From Nocardia anaemiae NBRC 100462 (GTDB lineage Bacteria; Actinomycetota; Actinomycetes; Mycobacteriales; Mycobacteriaceae), in assembly GCF_001612725.1 (NCBI RefSeq), contig NZ_BDAZ01000001.1:422269-486268 (forward strand): a DNA stretch of 64,000 nt, written 5' to 3'. The notes beneath the pieces were generated by a model, which saw only the letters and a list, made by a program, of their open reading frames with translations, made no database searches and was not told the DNA's origin. Shown here one piece after another: positions 30,140 to 39,172 of the stretch. The first letter of the stretch is position 1. Every line of letters starts with the position of its first letter. A program made the position numbers and the translations under genes.

Positions 30140-31160
30140 CTAGTCCACCCTCGAGTCTTCGGTCGTCGACTGATGTTGTAGGCCATACAGATCGGCACCG
30201 CCCCCACTCGGTTTGGCGTCAGGATCGACATGGATAGTGCTGATCTGCCCGCCGTATGTGCGCAGGATCTCGGTGACGTGGTCGCGGTGTTCGCGGGCGG
30301 CGCGGTCGGCCATGGCGTGGGCGGCGGTGATGGCGCGGGAGTACTCCATGTCGCGTTGTTCGAGTTGATGGTGGTGTTCGGTGGCCTGGTCGTCGAGTCG
30401 CTGTCGCAGGGTTGCGTTCTCCTCAGCTGAGGTCTTGGCGTTGGTGAGCGCGGCGTCTCGTTCGCCTTCGGCGTGGGCTTGTGCTGCGCGGGCTGTGTCG
30501 AGGTGTGCGCGCATTTCCTTCAGGACCGCTTCGGCTTCCTCGTATACCCGGTCGCGGTCGGCTTCTGCTTCGGCGATGCGTTCTTGTGCGTCGGTAGCAG
30601 CTTGTGCGGCAAGGTTTTTGGTCTGCTGTGCTTCCTCGGTGGCTTCGTCGGCGGCGGCCAGGGCCAGTTCCTCGACTTCGACCGCCCGTTCGAACCGACG
30701 CGCCATCGCCGTGGCCGCTTTCTCCGCGTCGGCGCGAGCCTGTTCGGCGGCGGCGATGCGGACGGTCGCGTCCCGTCGAACCTCAGCGATCTAGCGGTCG
30801 ATAACCGCAGGGTCGGTGACCTCAGCGATCAGTTCACCGGCGTCGACCAGCATGGCCGCCAGTTCTGCGCGGGTCAGCTCGATGCGGTCGACAAGATCGG
30901 CGAGGGGCATTCATGCCGTCGGTGACTGGACGCAACGGGCGCTGCTCCACGCGTTTGGCGGTCTTGTCGTCGGCTTTGCGCTTGCGGCGCAGGGCTTTCT
31001 GCGCAGTGTGGTCGGGGTTGTCGCAGTATTTGCGCGGTGCGCCCGGTCTGCCACTGGTCGGGACGGCGGTGTCGCATGTGCCGCCGTTGTCCAAGGGGAA
31101 CTGGCATCGCGCCGGGGTATCGGTGGTTGTGGTGTGTGGGTTGACGGCTTTCAGCAACAT
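30140..31160 (-). pseudogene. Coiled-coil protein of the integrative element, broken by a stop and a frameshift
   Basis: The start at 31160 (MLLKAVNPHTTTTDTPARCQ) leads into a zinc-finger-like segment (CQFPLDNGGTC, later RKYCDNPDH). A frameshift near 30905 connects to PLADLVDRIELTRAELAAML, then an in-frame TAG at 30791-30793 interrupts VIDR/IAEVRRDAT. The remainder is a long Ala/Glu-rich coiled coil (AAADEATEEAQQTKNLA and following). The layout recalls KfrA-like or plasmid-partition coiled-coil proteins that accompany actinobacterial integrative elements. The role is inferred from its position next to the integrase only. Confidence 0.65.
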
Positions 31161-31213
31161 GGAATTCCGTTTCATTCCATTTCATTTCATTCCGACAATG
31201 CGGTCATGAAATG
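31161..31213. repeat. Short AT-rich iterons and inverted repeat upstream of the coiled-coil gene
   Basis: Runs of TTTCATTCCA/TTTCATTTCAT lie directly before the start at 31160, and CATTTCAT (31183-31190) is repeated inverted as ATGAAATG (31206-31213). The position suggests an operator or replication/partition-protein binding site of the element. Confidence 0.5.
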
Positions 31214-31251
31214 AATCCTGGTGGACAGGTGGAGTACTCGAATCAGCTCGT

Positions 31252-32571
31252 TCAGGCGACGGTGCGCAGCATCGCGGCGCGGGCGCGGGGCAGCCGGTTG
31301 GCGATGACCTGTGCGGCTGCGGCGCTGGCGCGGCGGTCGTTGTGGCCGTAGCGGGCATCGGTGGTGTTGACCGACTTGTGTCCCGCGTCGCGGGACACGA
31401 CGAACAAGGGCACGCCGTCCTGGAGCTTCCAGGAAATGCCGGTATGCCGAAGCGTGTACGGGGTGAGCCGTTTGTGGCGCATCGAGGCGATCGCGTCGGC
31501 AAAGCGCTCCAGCAGGTAGTCCGGATCCGCGCCCTTCCATTGGGCGTTGGGGCCAAACGGGTCGAGATTGCCGTCGGCGAGCGCGCGCAGGCGGCGTATG
31601 GCGGGGACCCACGCTTTGGCGTAGAAGTAGCCCGCGCTGATCGGGGTGTCGTTGCTGGTGTGGACCAGCAGCTCATCACTGGGCCGGTCGAGGTCGAAGC
31701 GCTCGAGGGTTTCCAGCGGAACCGTGATGGTGCGAATGCCGCGCGAGGACTTGGGCTTTCCCAGCTTCATCTAACCGCCGAGGTACTTCCACGCCTTGTT
31801 GATGCGCACATCGCCGGTCCGCTTGTCGATGTCGCGGATCTGGATGGCGGTGACCTCACTGGGCCGCGCCATCGAGACCAGGTTGAACTCGGCGTGCGGA
31901 CGCCACCGCGGCGGCATCAACTGCTCGAACAGCTCCCATTCGTCGTTGTCGAAGATGTCTAGCTCCGGCGCGTCGTGGCGCGGTAACCGGATCCCCAGGC
32001 ACGGGTTGTACGGGATCAACGGCGACGGTCGTTCGGCCACCGCCGCGTTCAAACCAGCAGAGAGAAATCCGTGTTTGTTGTGAATGGTTTTCGCGCCGTT
32101 GCCCCTGTCCTGCTCCAAATGCACAATCCACGCCGCGTCCAGATCCTGATTGAACGCGGTGATCGGCAGCGAAGAGCCGAAGAACGGTTCGATGTCGACA
32201 TCGATGTAGCGGAGGTAGCCGGCGCGGGTGCGTTCCTCGATACCGGTCAACCGCGCGGTGTACTTACGCAACCACTCGACCAGCGTCGTATACCGCACTC
32301 CGGCACCGAGCTGGATCTCCCGGATCCTGCGCGCCTCGCCGACACCGACCACCTCGGCCAGCTCACACCAGCGCACCGCGGCCTCGAAATCGTCGAAAGT
32401 CTCCGAGGTCGACCGTCGACACCCGGTCTCGTCGTAGTAATGGAACGGAACCTGCCAAGCGATCGACCCGTTTCTACGGGGTCGCGGGCGGGGTGTGAGC
32501 ATGAAGCCTCCAGAGCCGGTGGGTGCCCTGAGAAGCCGTTGAGACCGCTTGTTGGTGACGTGGTGACACAA
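31252..32571 (-). pseudogene. Tyrosine-type site-specific integrase, interrupted by an in-frame TAG
   Basis: The N-terminal part (start at 32571, or more likely the ATG at 32502, MLTPRPRPRRNGSIAWQVPF) carries the SAM-like core-binding domain and ends with SMARPSEVTAIQIRDID, which holds the first catalytic Arg. Translation meets TAG at 31771-31773 after WKYLGG, and the next codon is ATG in the same frame. The second part has TLRHTGISW, AGHKSVNTTDARYGH and the catalytic Tyr. All catalytic residues are thus present but split over two open frames. It lies 57 bp from the 3' end of tRNA-Gly, its likely attachment site. Readthrough or complementation is possible, but inactivation is simplest. Confidence 0.85.
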
Positions 32572-32589
32572 GTGGTGACATACACGTCT

Positions 32590-32622
32590 ACACCAGGGTA
32601 GCTCACGCTACTGACCTGGTGT
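32590..32622. terminator. Nested inverted repeat between tRNA-Gly and the integrase
   Basis: ACACCAGG/CCTGGTGT outer arms (8 bp) enclose GTAGC/GCTAC inner arms. It lies just after the tRNA 3' end on the transcribed strand, so it could terminate the tRNA transcript or be an arm site for the integrase. Confidence 0.5.
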
Positions 32623-32627
32623 TTTCG

Positions 32628-32703
32628 TGGAGCGGATGACGGGATTCGAACCCGCGACCCTCACCTTGGCAAGGTGATGCGCTACCAGCTGCGCTACATC
32701 CGC
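32628..32703 (-). tRNA. tRNA-Gly (anticodon GCC), CCA encoded
   Basis: Folds perfectly as a cloverleaf. The acceptor stem GCGGATG/CATCCGC is fully paired (32703 to 32632), the anticodon loop is TTGCCAA with stem TCACC/GGTGA, and the T-loop TTCGAAT sits in a GCGGG/CCCGT stem. Discriminator T is followed by an encoded CCA (32628-32630). It decodes GGC/GGU. The integrase gene begins next to its 3' end, the usual arrangement when a tRNA gene is an integration target. Confidence 0.97.
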
Positions 32704-32799
32704 ATGCGGTTGTCGGGGCCGGGAGGCCGCGACGGCGTGCCTCGAGAACTCTAGTCCGTCACCGCGTCCGAATGAAAATCGGGCATTGGCCGTTGCGGA

Positions 32800-33666
32800 T
32801 CAGGGAGCGCTCGAGTCGGCGAACCGCGGGAAGGAGGAGGCGTGGTCGGTGGCCCATTCGGCGTAGCTGCGGGGTGGGCGGCCCAGGACTTGGTGGACGT
32901 CGTCGGTGAGCGTCGCGTTGCCTCCGGCGCGGATGTAGGCCTGGCCCGCCAGTGCGCCTTCGACGAATTCGGGGGACATGCCGGACGAGATCATGTGTTC
33001 GCGCGCAACGTTTTCCGGCACGTCGACCACATCCAGCGGATGACCGAGGACCGTCGCCAGGGTGGCGACCTGGTCTGCGCAGGTGAGCAGCGCAGGCCCG
33101 GTGAGGGTGTAGATGTGTCCGGAATGGCCGGGCGTCAGCAAAGCCTCGGCGGCGACCGCGGCGACGTCGCGTGGATCGATGACGCCCTGGCTGCCGGTAC
33201 CCGTGAGATTCGGCACGGGCTGGCCGGATCGGATGGCATCGGCCCAGCTCAATGTGTTGGAAGCGAAGCTCGACGGACGCAGAATCGTCCATTCGAGACC
33301 GCTCTCTCTGGCGGCCTGCTCGCCGGGCATATGCCAGGTGCCGACGCGGCCGAGTTCCGGATCGCCGGTACCTATGGCGGAGAGTTTGACGATCCGACGG
33401 ACGCCCGCGTCGCGAGCCGTGCGAACCAGCGCGCGATCGGTTTCGGCATCGTCGGGGCCTAGGACACCGACCAGGAAGGCGGCGTCCGCGCCGGTCATCG
33501 CGGCGGCCATCGAGTCGGGGTCGCGGTAATCGCCTCGGACCGCCTCGACCTCGGCGGGCACCCGCTGCGGATTCCGCGTCACCGCGCGCACCGGCACACC
33601 ACGCGCGGCCAGCTGACGGACGACTTCACTGCCGATGGTGCCCGTGGCACCGGTGATGACGATCAT
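32800..33666 (-). CDS. NmrA-like NAD(P)-binding SDR family protein
   Basis: 288 aa from the ATG at 33666, chosen because the Rossmann fold then starts at residue 1 (MIVITGATGTIGSEVVRQLA). VRAVTRNPQRVP follows, and a VKLSAIGTGDPELG segment near residue 100 occupies the place of the SDR catalytic Ser region without a clear YxxxK. This fits atypical SDRs such as NmrA, QorB-like or Azo reductase-like proteins that act as redox sensors or quinone reductases. It is divergent from an AraC regulator 97 bp away, its probable controller. Confidence 0.88.
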   Translation of the reverse strand: MIVITGATGTIGSEVVRQLAARGVPVRAVTRNPQRVPAEVEAVRGDYRDPDSMAAAMTGADAAFLVGVLGPDDAETDRALVRTARDAGVRRIVKLSAIGTGDPELGRVGTWHMPGEQAARESGLEWTILRPSSFASNTLSWADAIRSGQPVPNLTGTGSQGVIDPRDVAAVAAEALLTPGHSGHIYTLTGPALLTCADQVATLATVLGHPLDVVDVPENVAREHMISSGMSPEFVEGALAGQAYIRAGGNATLTDDVHQVLGRPPRSYAEWATDHASSFPRFADSSAP

Positions 33667-33762
33667 GAGAAAAGCGTGCCGCCGGTGCCGCCCGGTTCGA
33701 TAGGAAATTTCGGCACGGCTGCGGGCGCTGTATCCGGCTGTGAGCTGCTTACGGTGGTGGCC

Positions 33763-34533
33763 ATGCAGGTAGACCTGATCGAAGCCACGGTGTCCGCACC
33801 GAAATCGCTGCGTCCGTGGATCACCGAGCTGGGCCGCTTCCCCGCCGCAATCGATGCGTCCCTGCCGTTCACGCATGTGCCGCACGCCGGGACGACCATC
33901 GTGTTGCGCGCCGACCGCCCCGACGTATTCGTGCTCGGCCCGCAGACCCGCGCCTCGTACTCCGAGCCCGATAAACCCGCTGGCTGCGCCCGGCTGCGCC
34001 TTGCCCCCGGCGCCACCCGCCAACTGCTCGGCGTGCCCGCCGCCGATCTCGCCGATCGTGTCGTCCGTCTCGCCGAACTCCCCGGTGTCGCCGCCGAATT
34101 GGCGAACGAACTAGCCACGCTGCCAACGGAAGAGGTCCTGCCCTTTCTGGAAGAGGTTCTTCCACAACGCATCTCCGAAGACGCGAGACAGCGCACCCAC
34201 CGCGAACTGCTCCGCGATGCGGTGGCCGCCATATCCGCGGCACCCACCGTCCGCGGCCTCGCCACCGACCTCGCTGTCAGCGAACGACAACTACGCAATC
34301 TGTTCACCGACGGAATCGGTATCTCCCCAAAGCATTTCGCCAGGATCGGCCGCGTCCGCCGGATCCTCACCGATGCGAGCAACACCGAGGCGTCATTGGC
34401 CGATGTCGCAGCCGTCCACGGCTACTACGACCAATCCCACATGTCGGCGGACTTCAAGGCGCTGATGGGTGTGCCACCGACCAAGTTCTTCCAGGGACAG
34501 GTGCCCGCACCAACCCCGTGTCGGTCTGTCTGA
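33763..34533 (+). CDS. AraC-family transcriptional regulator
   Basis: 256 aa from the ATG at 33763 (an in-frame GTG exists upstream). The N-terminal 150 residues are a ligand or partner domain of DUF6597-like type (LRPWITELGRFP). The C-terminal 95 residues hold two helix-turn-helix motifs, RGLATDLAVSERQLRNLF and LADVAAVHGYYDQSHMSADF, with the ending MGVPPTKFF typical of AraC/XylS proteins. Divergent orientation to the NmrA-like gene suggests it regulates that gene. The signal is unknown. Confidence 0.88.
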   Translation: MQVDLIEATVSAPKSLRPWITELGRFPAAIDASLPFTHVPHAGTTIVLRADRPDVFVLGPQTRASYSEPDKPAGCARLRLAPGATRQLLGVPAADLADRVVRLAELPGVAAELANELATLPTEEVLPFLEEVLPQRISEDARQRTHRELLRDAVAAISAAPTVRGLATDLAVSERQLRNLFTDGIGISPKHFARIGRVRRILTDASNTEASLADVAAVHGYYDQSHMSADFKALMGVPPTKFFQGQVPAPTPCRSV

Positions 34534-34538
34534 CGACC

Positions 34539-35294
34539 TCAGCGATTTTGCCGCTGTGCCGCACGAGCGCGGCGGCGGGCCATCTCTTCCCGCTCGAGCA
34601 CCGCGGCCTCGGCGAGAGTGGGCGCACCGCCACCCAGGCGGGCCGGAACCCACGGCGCGCCTTCGGGCATCGGGTAGCCGGTTTGCGCCTGTTCGAGCAA
34701 TTCGCCCATGCGCGTGCGGATTTCGGCGATCAGGTCGTCGGTCGGTTCGGCGGGCGCGATCGGGTCGCCGATGCGGATATTGATCGGAAAACGATGGCGA
34801 CCGAGTTGTTTTGGGAACCCCTTGGTCCAGATTCGGTGCGCACCCCAGATGACGATGGGAATGATCGGCACGTCCGCATCGATCGCCATACGAGCCGCGC
34901 CGGATTTGAATTCCTTGAGTTCGAAGCTGCGGCTGATCGTCGCCTCCGGATAGACCACGACCAGTTCGCCTGCCCGCAACGCCTCGACGGCACGTCGGAA
35001 TGACGCCGCCCCGGCCGCGCGATCGACGCCGATCGCCTTGCAGTGCTTCATCAGAAAGCCGACGATGCCGTGCTCGAGTTCGGCCTTCATCATGAAGCGG
35101 ACATTGCGCCGCGAGTTGCGCCCGACCAGCCCGACCTCCATGAAGTCCAGGTAGGCGGTGTGATTCACGGCGAGTACGGCACCGCCGGTGCGCGGGATCC
35201 GGTCTTGGCCGGTGATATCGATGCGCAGCCCCTGCACCGCGAAGATTGTGCGAACCAAGCCGGTGAGAATGTCATAGACCGGTTCCCGCGACAT
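34539..35294 (-). CDS. 1-acyl-sn-glycerol-3-phosphate acyltransferase-like (PlsC family)
   Basis: 251 aa. The HX4D catalytic motif is NHTAYLDF at about residues 43-50, the substrate motif YPEATISRS is near residue 115, and IPIVIWGAHRIW follows. A short hydrophobic N-terminus suggests membrane association. It transfers an acyl chain from acyl-ACP or acyl-CoA to a glycerophosphate-type acceptor. It shares most of its sequence with the next gene (8-bp gap), so the pair arose by tandem duplication. Similar tandem acyltransferases precede namH in M. tuberculosis (Rv3814c-Rv3816c, from memory), supporting a cell-envelope role. Confidence 0.9.
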   Translation of the reverse strand: MSREPVYDILTGLVRTIFAVQGLRIDITGQDRIPRTGGAVLAVNHTAYLDFMEVGLVGRNSRRNVRFMMKAELEHGIVGFLMKHCKAIGVDRAAGAASFRRAVEALRAGELVVVYPEATISRSFELKEFKSGAARMAIDADVPIIPIVIWGAHRIWTKGFPKQLGRHRFPINIRIGDPIAPAEPTDDLIAEIRTRMGELLEQAQTGYPMPEGAPWVPARLGGGAPTLAEAAVLEREEMARRRARAAQRQNR

Positions 35295-35302
35295 AACTTC
35301 CC

Positions 35303-36055
35303 CTACAGCGAATCCTCGGCCGCACGGCGCGCCGCCTTCTCCTCGGCTTCGGCGGCATCCATGGCATCAGCTTCTTCGAGGGTAGGCGCACTGCCGCCCA
35401 AACGTGCCGGTACCCAGTACGCACCGGGTTCGTGCACGTAGTCCTTCTGCAGATCCAGCAGCATGTCCTGCATGGTGCTGCGGAGTTGGGCCGTGAGTTC
35501 GGCGGCGGGCTCATAGGGCTGGATCGGTGCGCCGACGGCAATGGAGATCGGAGTTTTGGTGCGGCCCAGACGCTTCGGGAACCCCTTGGTCCACACGCGC
35601 TGGGCACCCCAGATGACGATCGGGATGATCGGCACGTCCGCCTCGATCGCCATGCGCGCGGCACCGGATTTGAACGCCTTGATCTCGAAGCTGCGGCTGA
35701 TGGTCGCCTCCGGATAGACGCCGACCAACTCGCCCTTGCGGAGGTATTCGAGTGCCGCCTTATACGAGTCTGCCCCGGCGGACCGATCCACCGGAATGTG
35801 CTTGAGCGCCCGCATGATCGGGCCGGAGATGCTGTTGTCGAACACCTCTTTTTTGGCCATGAAGCGGATGTACCGCTTAGGGGTGCGCACCGGCAGGCCC
35901 GCGTAGGTGAAGTCCATGTAGCCGGTGTGGTTCACCGCGAGGACGGCACCACCGCGCGCCGGAATATGTTCAGCGCCCTTGACGCTGAACTTCAAACCTT
36001 CGACGAAGAAGACGGTACGGGCAAGCCCGATTATCGTCCGGTAGACGGGTTCCAC
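35303..36055 (-). CDS. 1-acyl-sn-glycerol-3-phosphate acyltransferase-like (PlsC family), paralogue
   Basis: 250 aa with NHTGYMDFTY (HX4D), GVYPEATISRSFE and PIVIWGAQRVWTKGF. It is first in a two-gene minus-strand operon with the paralogue at 34539. The C-termini of both end WVPARLGG.APTL.EA followed by charged helices. The main difference is in the loop after HX4D (GLPVRTPKRY against GLVGRNSRRN), which may set acceptor preference. Confidence 0.9.
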   Translation of the reverse strand: MEPVYRTIIGLARTVFFVEGLKFSVKGAEHIPARGGAVLAVNHTGYMDFTYAGLPVRTPKRYIRFMAKKEVFDNSISGPIMRALKHIPVDRSAGADSYKAALEYLRKGELVGVYPEATISRSFEIKAFKSGAARMAIEADVPIIPIVIWGAQRVWTKGFPKRLGRTKTPISIAVGAPIQPYEPAAELTAQLRSTMQDMLLDLQKDYVHEPGAYWVPARLGGSAPTLEEADAMDAAEAEEKAARRAAEDSL

Positions 36056-36155
36056 AATTCCGCTAGCGTAGTCGCTGACTGTCCCATCCGGCAGAGCCGC
36101 CGCGACTGCGTGCGCCTGACCCGTCGCTCAACGTCTACGAAAGAGGACCCCCGAA

Positions 36156-37070
36156 GTGGAACGCGCCCGCCCGATACCGCGTGAACGCGACTGGAAGGAC
36201 CCGCGCGAACGCGACCGGAGAGGGCTGATGGCCATCATGGGTGCTCTGGTGTTGACCGGTGCCGTCCTGCTCACCGGCTGCGATTCCGTATCCGGCATTC
36301 CCGGCGACGAGCCGAAGCAAACATCGGCGCCCACCACGACACCGTCCGCCGCGACCGCGACCACAACCACGAAGGTTTTGGCGCAGGCGTTCGCGGTTCC
36401 GGTCGGCGAGGTTCCCGGCCTGCCCGGCGCGGCCGATGTCGCCGCGCACTTCGGCGCTGTCCTGGCGGGCTCGACGCCAGCCGAATTACGGTCCAAGTGC
36501 TGGATGATGGCTCCGGGCAATGTGGCCGATATGGCCAGCGAACAAACGGCGATCCTCAAGGCCCTCGCACAGCCCGCGACCACCACGCAGAACACCGTCA
36601 CCTGGCAGAACGCGGGCACTACCGTCACCTTCGATCGAAGCGAAGTCGTGGCGGCCACCAAGAACTCGTCCCAGCTCGTCTGCCCCTGGGTGGCACAGGA
36701 CGGCTCGGAGGCCGGACCCAATGAGGCCGATGCCAGGCACACCGTGCGGCGCTATCTGTCCCGCTTCGTCGGCACCCCGCTCGATCCCTCCGATAAAGAG
36801 GGAACGTACCCACTGGTCTGCAAGGCGAGTCCGGCGAACTGGGATCCCAACGGAACCGGAAGTCCGACAGCTCCGCCGCTGGCCAACAACCCGGGCAGGT
36901 TGACCGGGACCACGAAATTCACCGATCAGGAGATCCGCTCGGAGCGGCTGCGTGCGGGCTACGTCACCGTCGAGGTTCCGGTCACGAACTCCTCGGGTGT
37001 GACCCAGACCCGTACCTTCACCCTGACCGCGGGCGCCGAGGGCTACTGCATCGGCGACGTTTCTGCCTAA
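36156..37070 (+). CDS. Predicted lipoprotein, unknown function
   Basis: 304 aa from GTG. A basic start (RERDWKDPRERDRRG) precedes a hydrophobic segment ending in the lipobox LLTGC at about residues 38-42, so the mature protein would be lipid-anchored at Cys42. A Thr/Ser/Pro linker leads to a globular domain of about 220 residues with several cysteines (KCWMMAPGN, LVCPWV, LVCKAS, YCIGD) that could pair outside the membrane. It is immediately upstream of the namH-like gene on the same strand with a 42-bp gap. No family recognised. Confidence 0.8.
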   Translation: MERARPIPRERDWKDPRERDRRGLMAIMGALVLTGAVLLTGCDSVSGIPGDEPKQTSAPTTTPSAATATTTTKVLAQAFAVPVGEVPGLPGAADVAAHFGAVLAGSTPAELRSKCWMMAPGNVADMASEQTAILKALAQPATTTQNTVTWQNAGTTVTFDRSEVVAATKNSSQLVCPWVAQDGSEAGPNEADARHTVRRYLSRFVGTPLDPSDKEGTYPLVCKASPANWDPNGTGSPTAPPLANNPGRLTGTTKFTDQEIRSERLRAGYVTVEVPVTNSSGVTQTRTFTLTAGAEGYCIGDVSA

Positions 37071-37112
37071 CCACTACCCTGGATGGCTGGTAACGGTCAG
37101 GAGGAGCAGCTC

Positions 37113-38651
37113 GTGCAGATCACCAGCGTCGGACACGCCGGATTCCACATCCGCACCGCGGCCGGATCGATCCTTTGCGATCCCTGGGTCAACCCCGCGT
37201 ACTTCGGTTCGTGGTTCCCGTTTCCGGACAACACCCAGCTGGACTGGGACGAGCTGGGCAAGTGCGATTTCCTGTACGTCTCGCATCTGCACCGCGACCA
37301 CTTCGACGCGGCGCATCTGGCCGAGCACGTCAACAAGGACGCGACCGTACTGCTGCCGGACTACCCGGTGCCGGATCTCAAGCGCGAACTGGAGAAGCTC
37401 GGCTTCCACAAGTTCTTCGAAACCGAGGACTCGGTCAAGCATCGGGTGAGCGGACCCGGCGGCGAGATCGACATCATGATCATCGCGCTGCGCGCACCCG
37501 CCGACGGACCGATCGGCGACTCCGGGCTGGTCGTCTCCGACGGCGAGACCACCTGTTTCAATATGAACGATGCCCGTCCGGTGGATATGGATGTGCTGCA
37601 CGATGCGTTCGGGCATATCGATATCCACCTGCTGCAGTACTCGGGCGCGATTTGGTATCCGATGGTCTATGACATTCCAGCGCGGACCAAGTCGAATTTC
37701 GGTAAGCAAAAGCGTCAGCGCGGAATGGACCGGGCGCGCAGCTATATCGAACAAGTCGGTGCCACCTGGGTGGTGCCCTCGGCCGGTCCGCCGGTATTCC
37801 TCGACGACGAATTGCGCTATCTCAATGACGATCGCGGCGACGAAGGCAATATCTTCCCGGATCAGATGGTGTTCCTGGAACAGATGAAGATCCATGGCAA
37901 CGAGGGCGGAATCCTGATGATTCCGGGTTCGGTCGCCGATGTGCGCGGTGCCGAACTCTCGCTGACCCATCCGTTCGAGCCGGGCCTGATCTACGACAAC
38001 AAGGCCGAATACATCGAGCTGATGGCACAGCGTCTCGCGCCGGTGCTGGCGGCCGAAAAGGCTTCGTGGGCGACGGATGACGAGCCGCTGCTGGAACCGC
38101 TGCGGGCACTGTTCGAGCCGATCATGAAGCAGAGCGACCTGATCTGCGATGGGATCGGCTATCCGGTCGGGCTGGTCATCGGTGAGGAAACCGTGGTGCT
38201 GGACTTCCCCCAGCGGGTGGTGCGCGCGCCCATCGAGGGTGAAGGCAAGTACCGCTACGGCTTCCGGATCGCGCCGGAACTGGTGCGTACCGTGCTGCGC
38301 GACAACGAGCCGGACTGGGTGAATACCATTTTCCTGTCCACACGATTCCAGGCCTGGCGCATCGGCGGCTACAACGAATTCCTTTACACCTTCTTCAAAT
38401 GCCTCACCGATGAACGGATCGCCTACGCAGACGGCTGGTTCGCCGAGGCGCACGACGATTCCGCGTCAACGGAATTGGCCGGGTGGGAAGTCCAGCGCCG
38501 CTGTCCCCACCTCAAGGCGGATCTGTCGAAATTCGGCGTCGTCGAAGGAAATACCCTCACCTGCAATTTGCACGGGTGGCAGTGGGACCTGGAATCCGGC
38601 CGGTGCAAAACCTCCAAGGGGCATGAGCTGCGCTCGCGCAAGCTCGTCTGA
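37113..38651 (+). CDS. namH: Rieske/MBL-fold UDP-MurNAc hydroxylase, NamH-like
   Basis: 512 aa from the GTG at 37113. AGGAGGAG lies 7-8 bases upstream, while the ATG at 37083 would put that site inside the gene. A metallo-beta-lactamase-like domain opens with SVGHAGFHI and carries SHLHRDHFD (about residues 75-83). The C-terminus is a Rieske [2Fe-2S] domain with CPH and CNLH (about residues 460-485). This is the architecture of NamH, which hydroxylates UDP-N-acetylmuramic acid to the N-glycolyl form in mycolata peptidoglycan. Flanking acyltransferases reproduce the order around Rv3818. The N-glycolyl modification is a known mark of Nocardia and mycobacteria. Confidence 0.88.
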   Translation: MQITSVGHAGFHIRTAAGSILCDPWVNPAYFGSWFPFPDNTQLDWDELGKCDFLYVSHLHRDHFDAAHLAEHVNKDATVLLPDYPVPDLKRELEKLGFHKFFETEDSVKHRVSGPGGEIDIMIIALRAPADGPIGDSGLVVSDGETTCFNMNDARPVDMDVLHDAFGHIDIHLLQYSGAIWYPMVYDIPARTKSNFGKQKRQRGMDRARSYIEQVGATWVVPSAGPPVFLDDELRYLNDDRGDEGNIFPDQMVFLEQMKIHGNEGGILMIPGSVADVRGAELSLTHPFEPGLIYDNKAEYIELMAQRLAPVLAAEKASWATDDEPLLEPLRALFEPIMKQSDLICDGIGYPVGLVIGEETVVLDFPQRVVRAPIEGEGKYRYGFRIAPELVRTVLRDNEPDWVNTIFLSTRFQAWRIGGYNEFLYTFFKCLTDERIAYADGWFAEAHDDSASTELAGWEVQRRCPHLKADLSKFGVVEGNTLTCNLHGWQWDLESGRCKTSKGHELRSRKLV

Positions 38652-38833
38652 ATATTGGCCCCCTGGTGTCTTTTGCCGACTTTCGGTCGGTTCTGAAATT
38701 CGGTGCAATTCGGCCGCTGACGTGGTGGTGGTTACTACCGTGGGCTCCTACAATCAGGTGCGTCGGGGAATAGCGATAGAACTCGATGATCGGCGATTCA
38801 GGTCCGCGCGACGATTCGCCGGAAGAAGGCACC

Positions 38834-39172
38834 ATGATCACCAGCAAGACGCGCGGCATCAGCACGCGCCGACTACTCGCGAATATCACACTGATCGGAG
38901 CGGCGATGGCGGCTCCGATGATTGCACTGGCGGTTCCAGCGATGGCGATGCCGACAACCGGACCGGATGTAGTGCAGACAGATAATCCGCACTGCCCTGG
39001 CTATGGGCCCGGGTGCAAAGGCTGGGGCGGCAACGGTGGTTGGGGTGGGGGCTGGGGTGGCAACGGCGGACGGGGTGGCAACGGTGGATGGGGCTGGGGA
39101 GGCGATTGGGGTGACTGGGGCGGCGGTTCGAGCCAGTGGCTGTTCCCGCCGGGCTGGTTCGGCAGCAGCTGA
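38834..39172 (+). CDS. Secreted Gly/Trp-rich small protein
   Basis: 112 aa. A signal peptide is clear: RRLLANITLIGAAMAAPMIA then ALAVPAMAMP, with cleavage near residue 38. The mature part has two cysteines (HCPGYGPGCKGW) followed by about 45 residues of GGW/GGN repeats, then QWLFPPGWFG. Such low-complexity exported peptides are seen in mycolata, but no function is established. GAAGAAGG precedes the ATG. Confidence 0.7.
   Translation: MITSKTRGISTRRLLANITLIGAAMAAPMIALAVPAMAMPTTGPDVVQTDNPHCPGYGPGCKGWGGNGGWGGGWGGNGGRGGNGGWGWGGDWGDWGGGSSQWLFPPGWFGSS

Noticed and set aside
30791..31773. Amber-codon recoding in the element
   Set aside because: The coiled-coil gene also has a frameshift and a second integrase copy is decayed, so ordinary gene decay is more likely. 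No suppressor tRNA was seen.
37074..38453. Long minus-strand open frame opposite namH
   Set aside because: It is an antisense shadow of the namH frame. The plus strand encodes clear MBL and Rieske motifs, and the minus frame has no family features.
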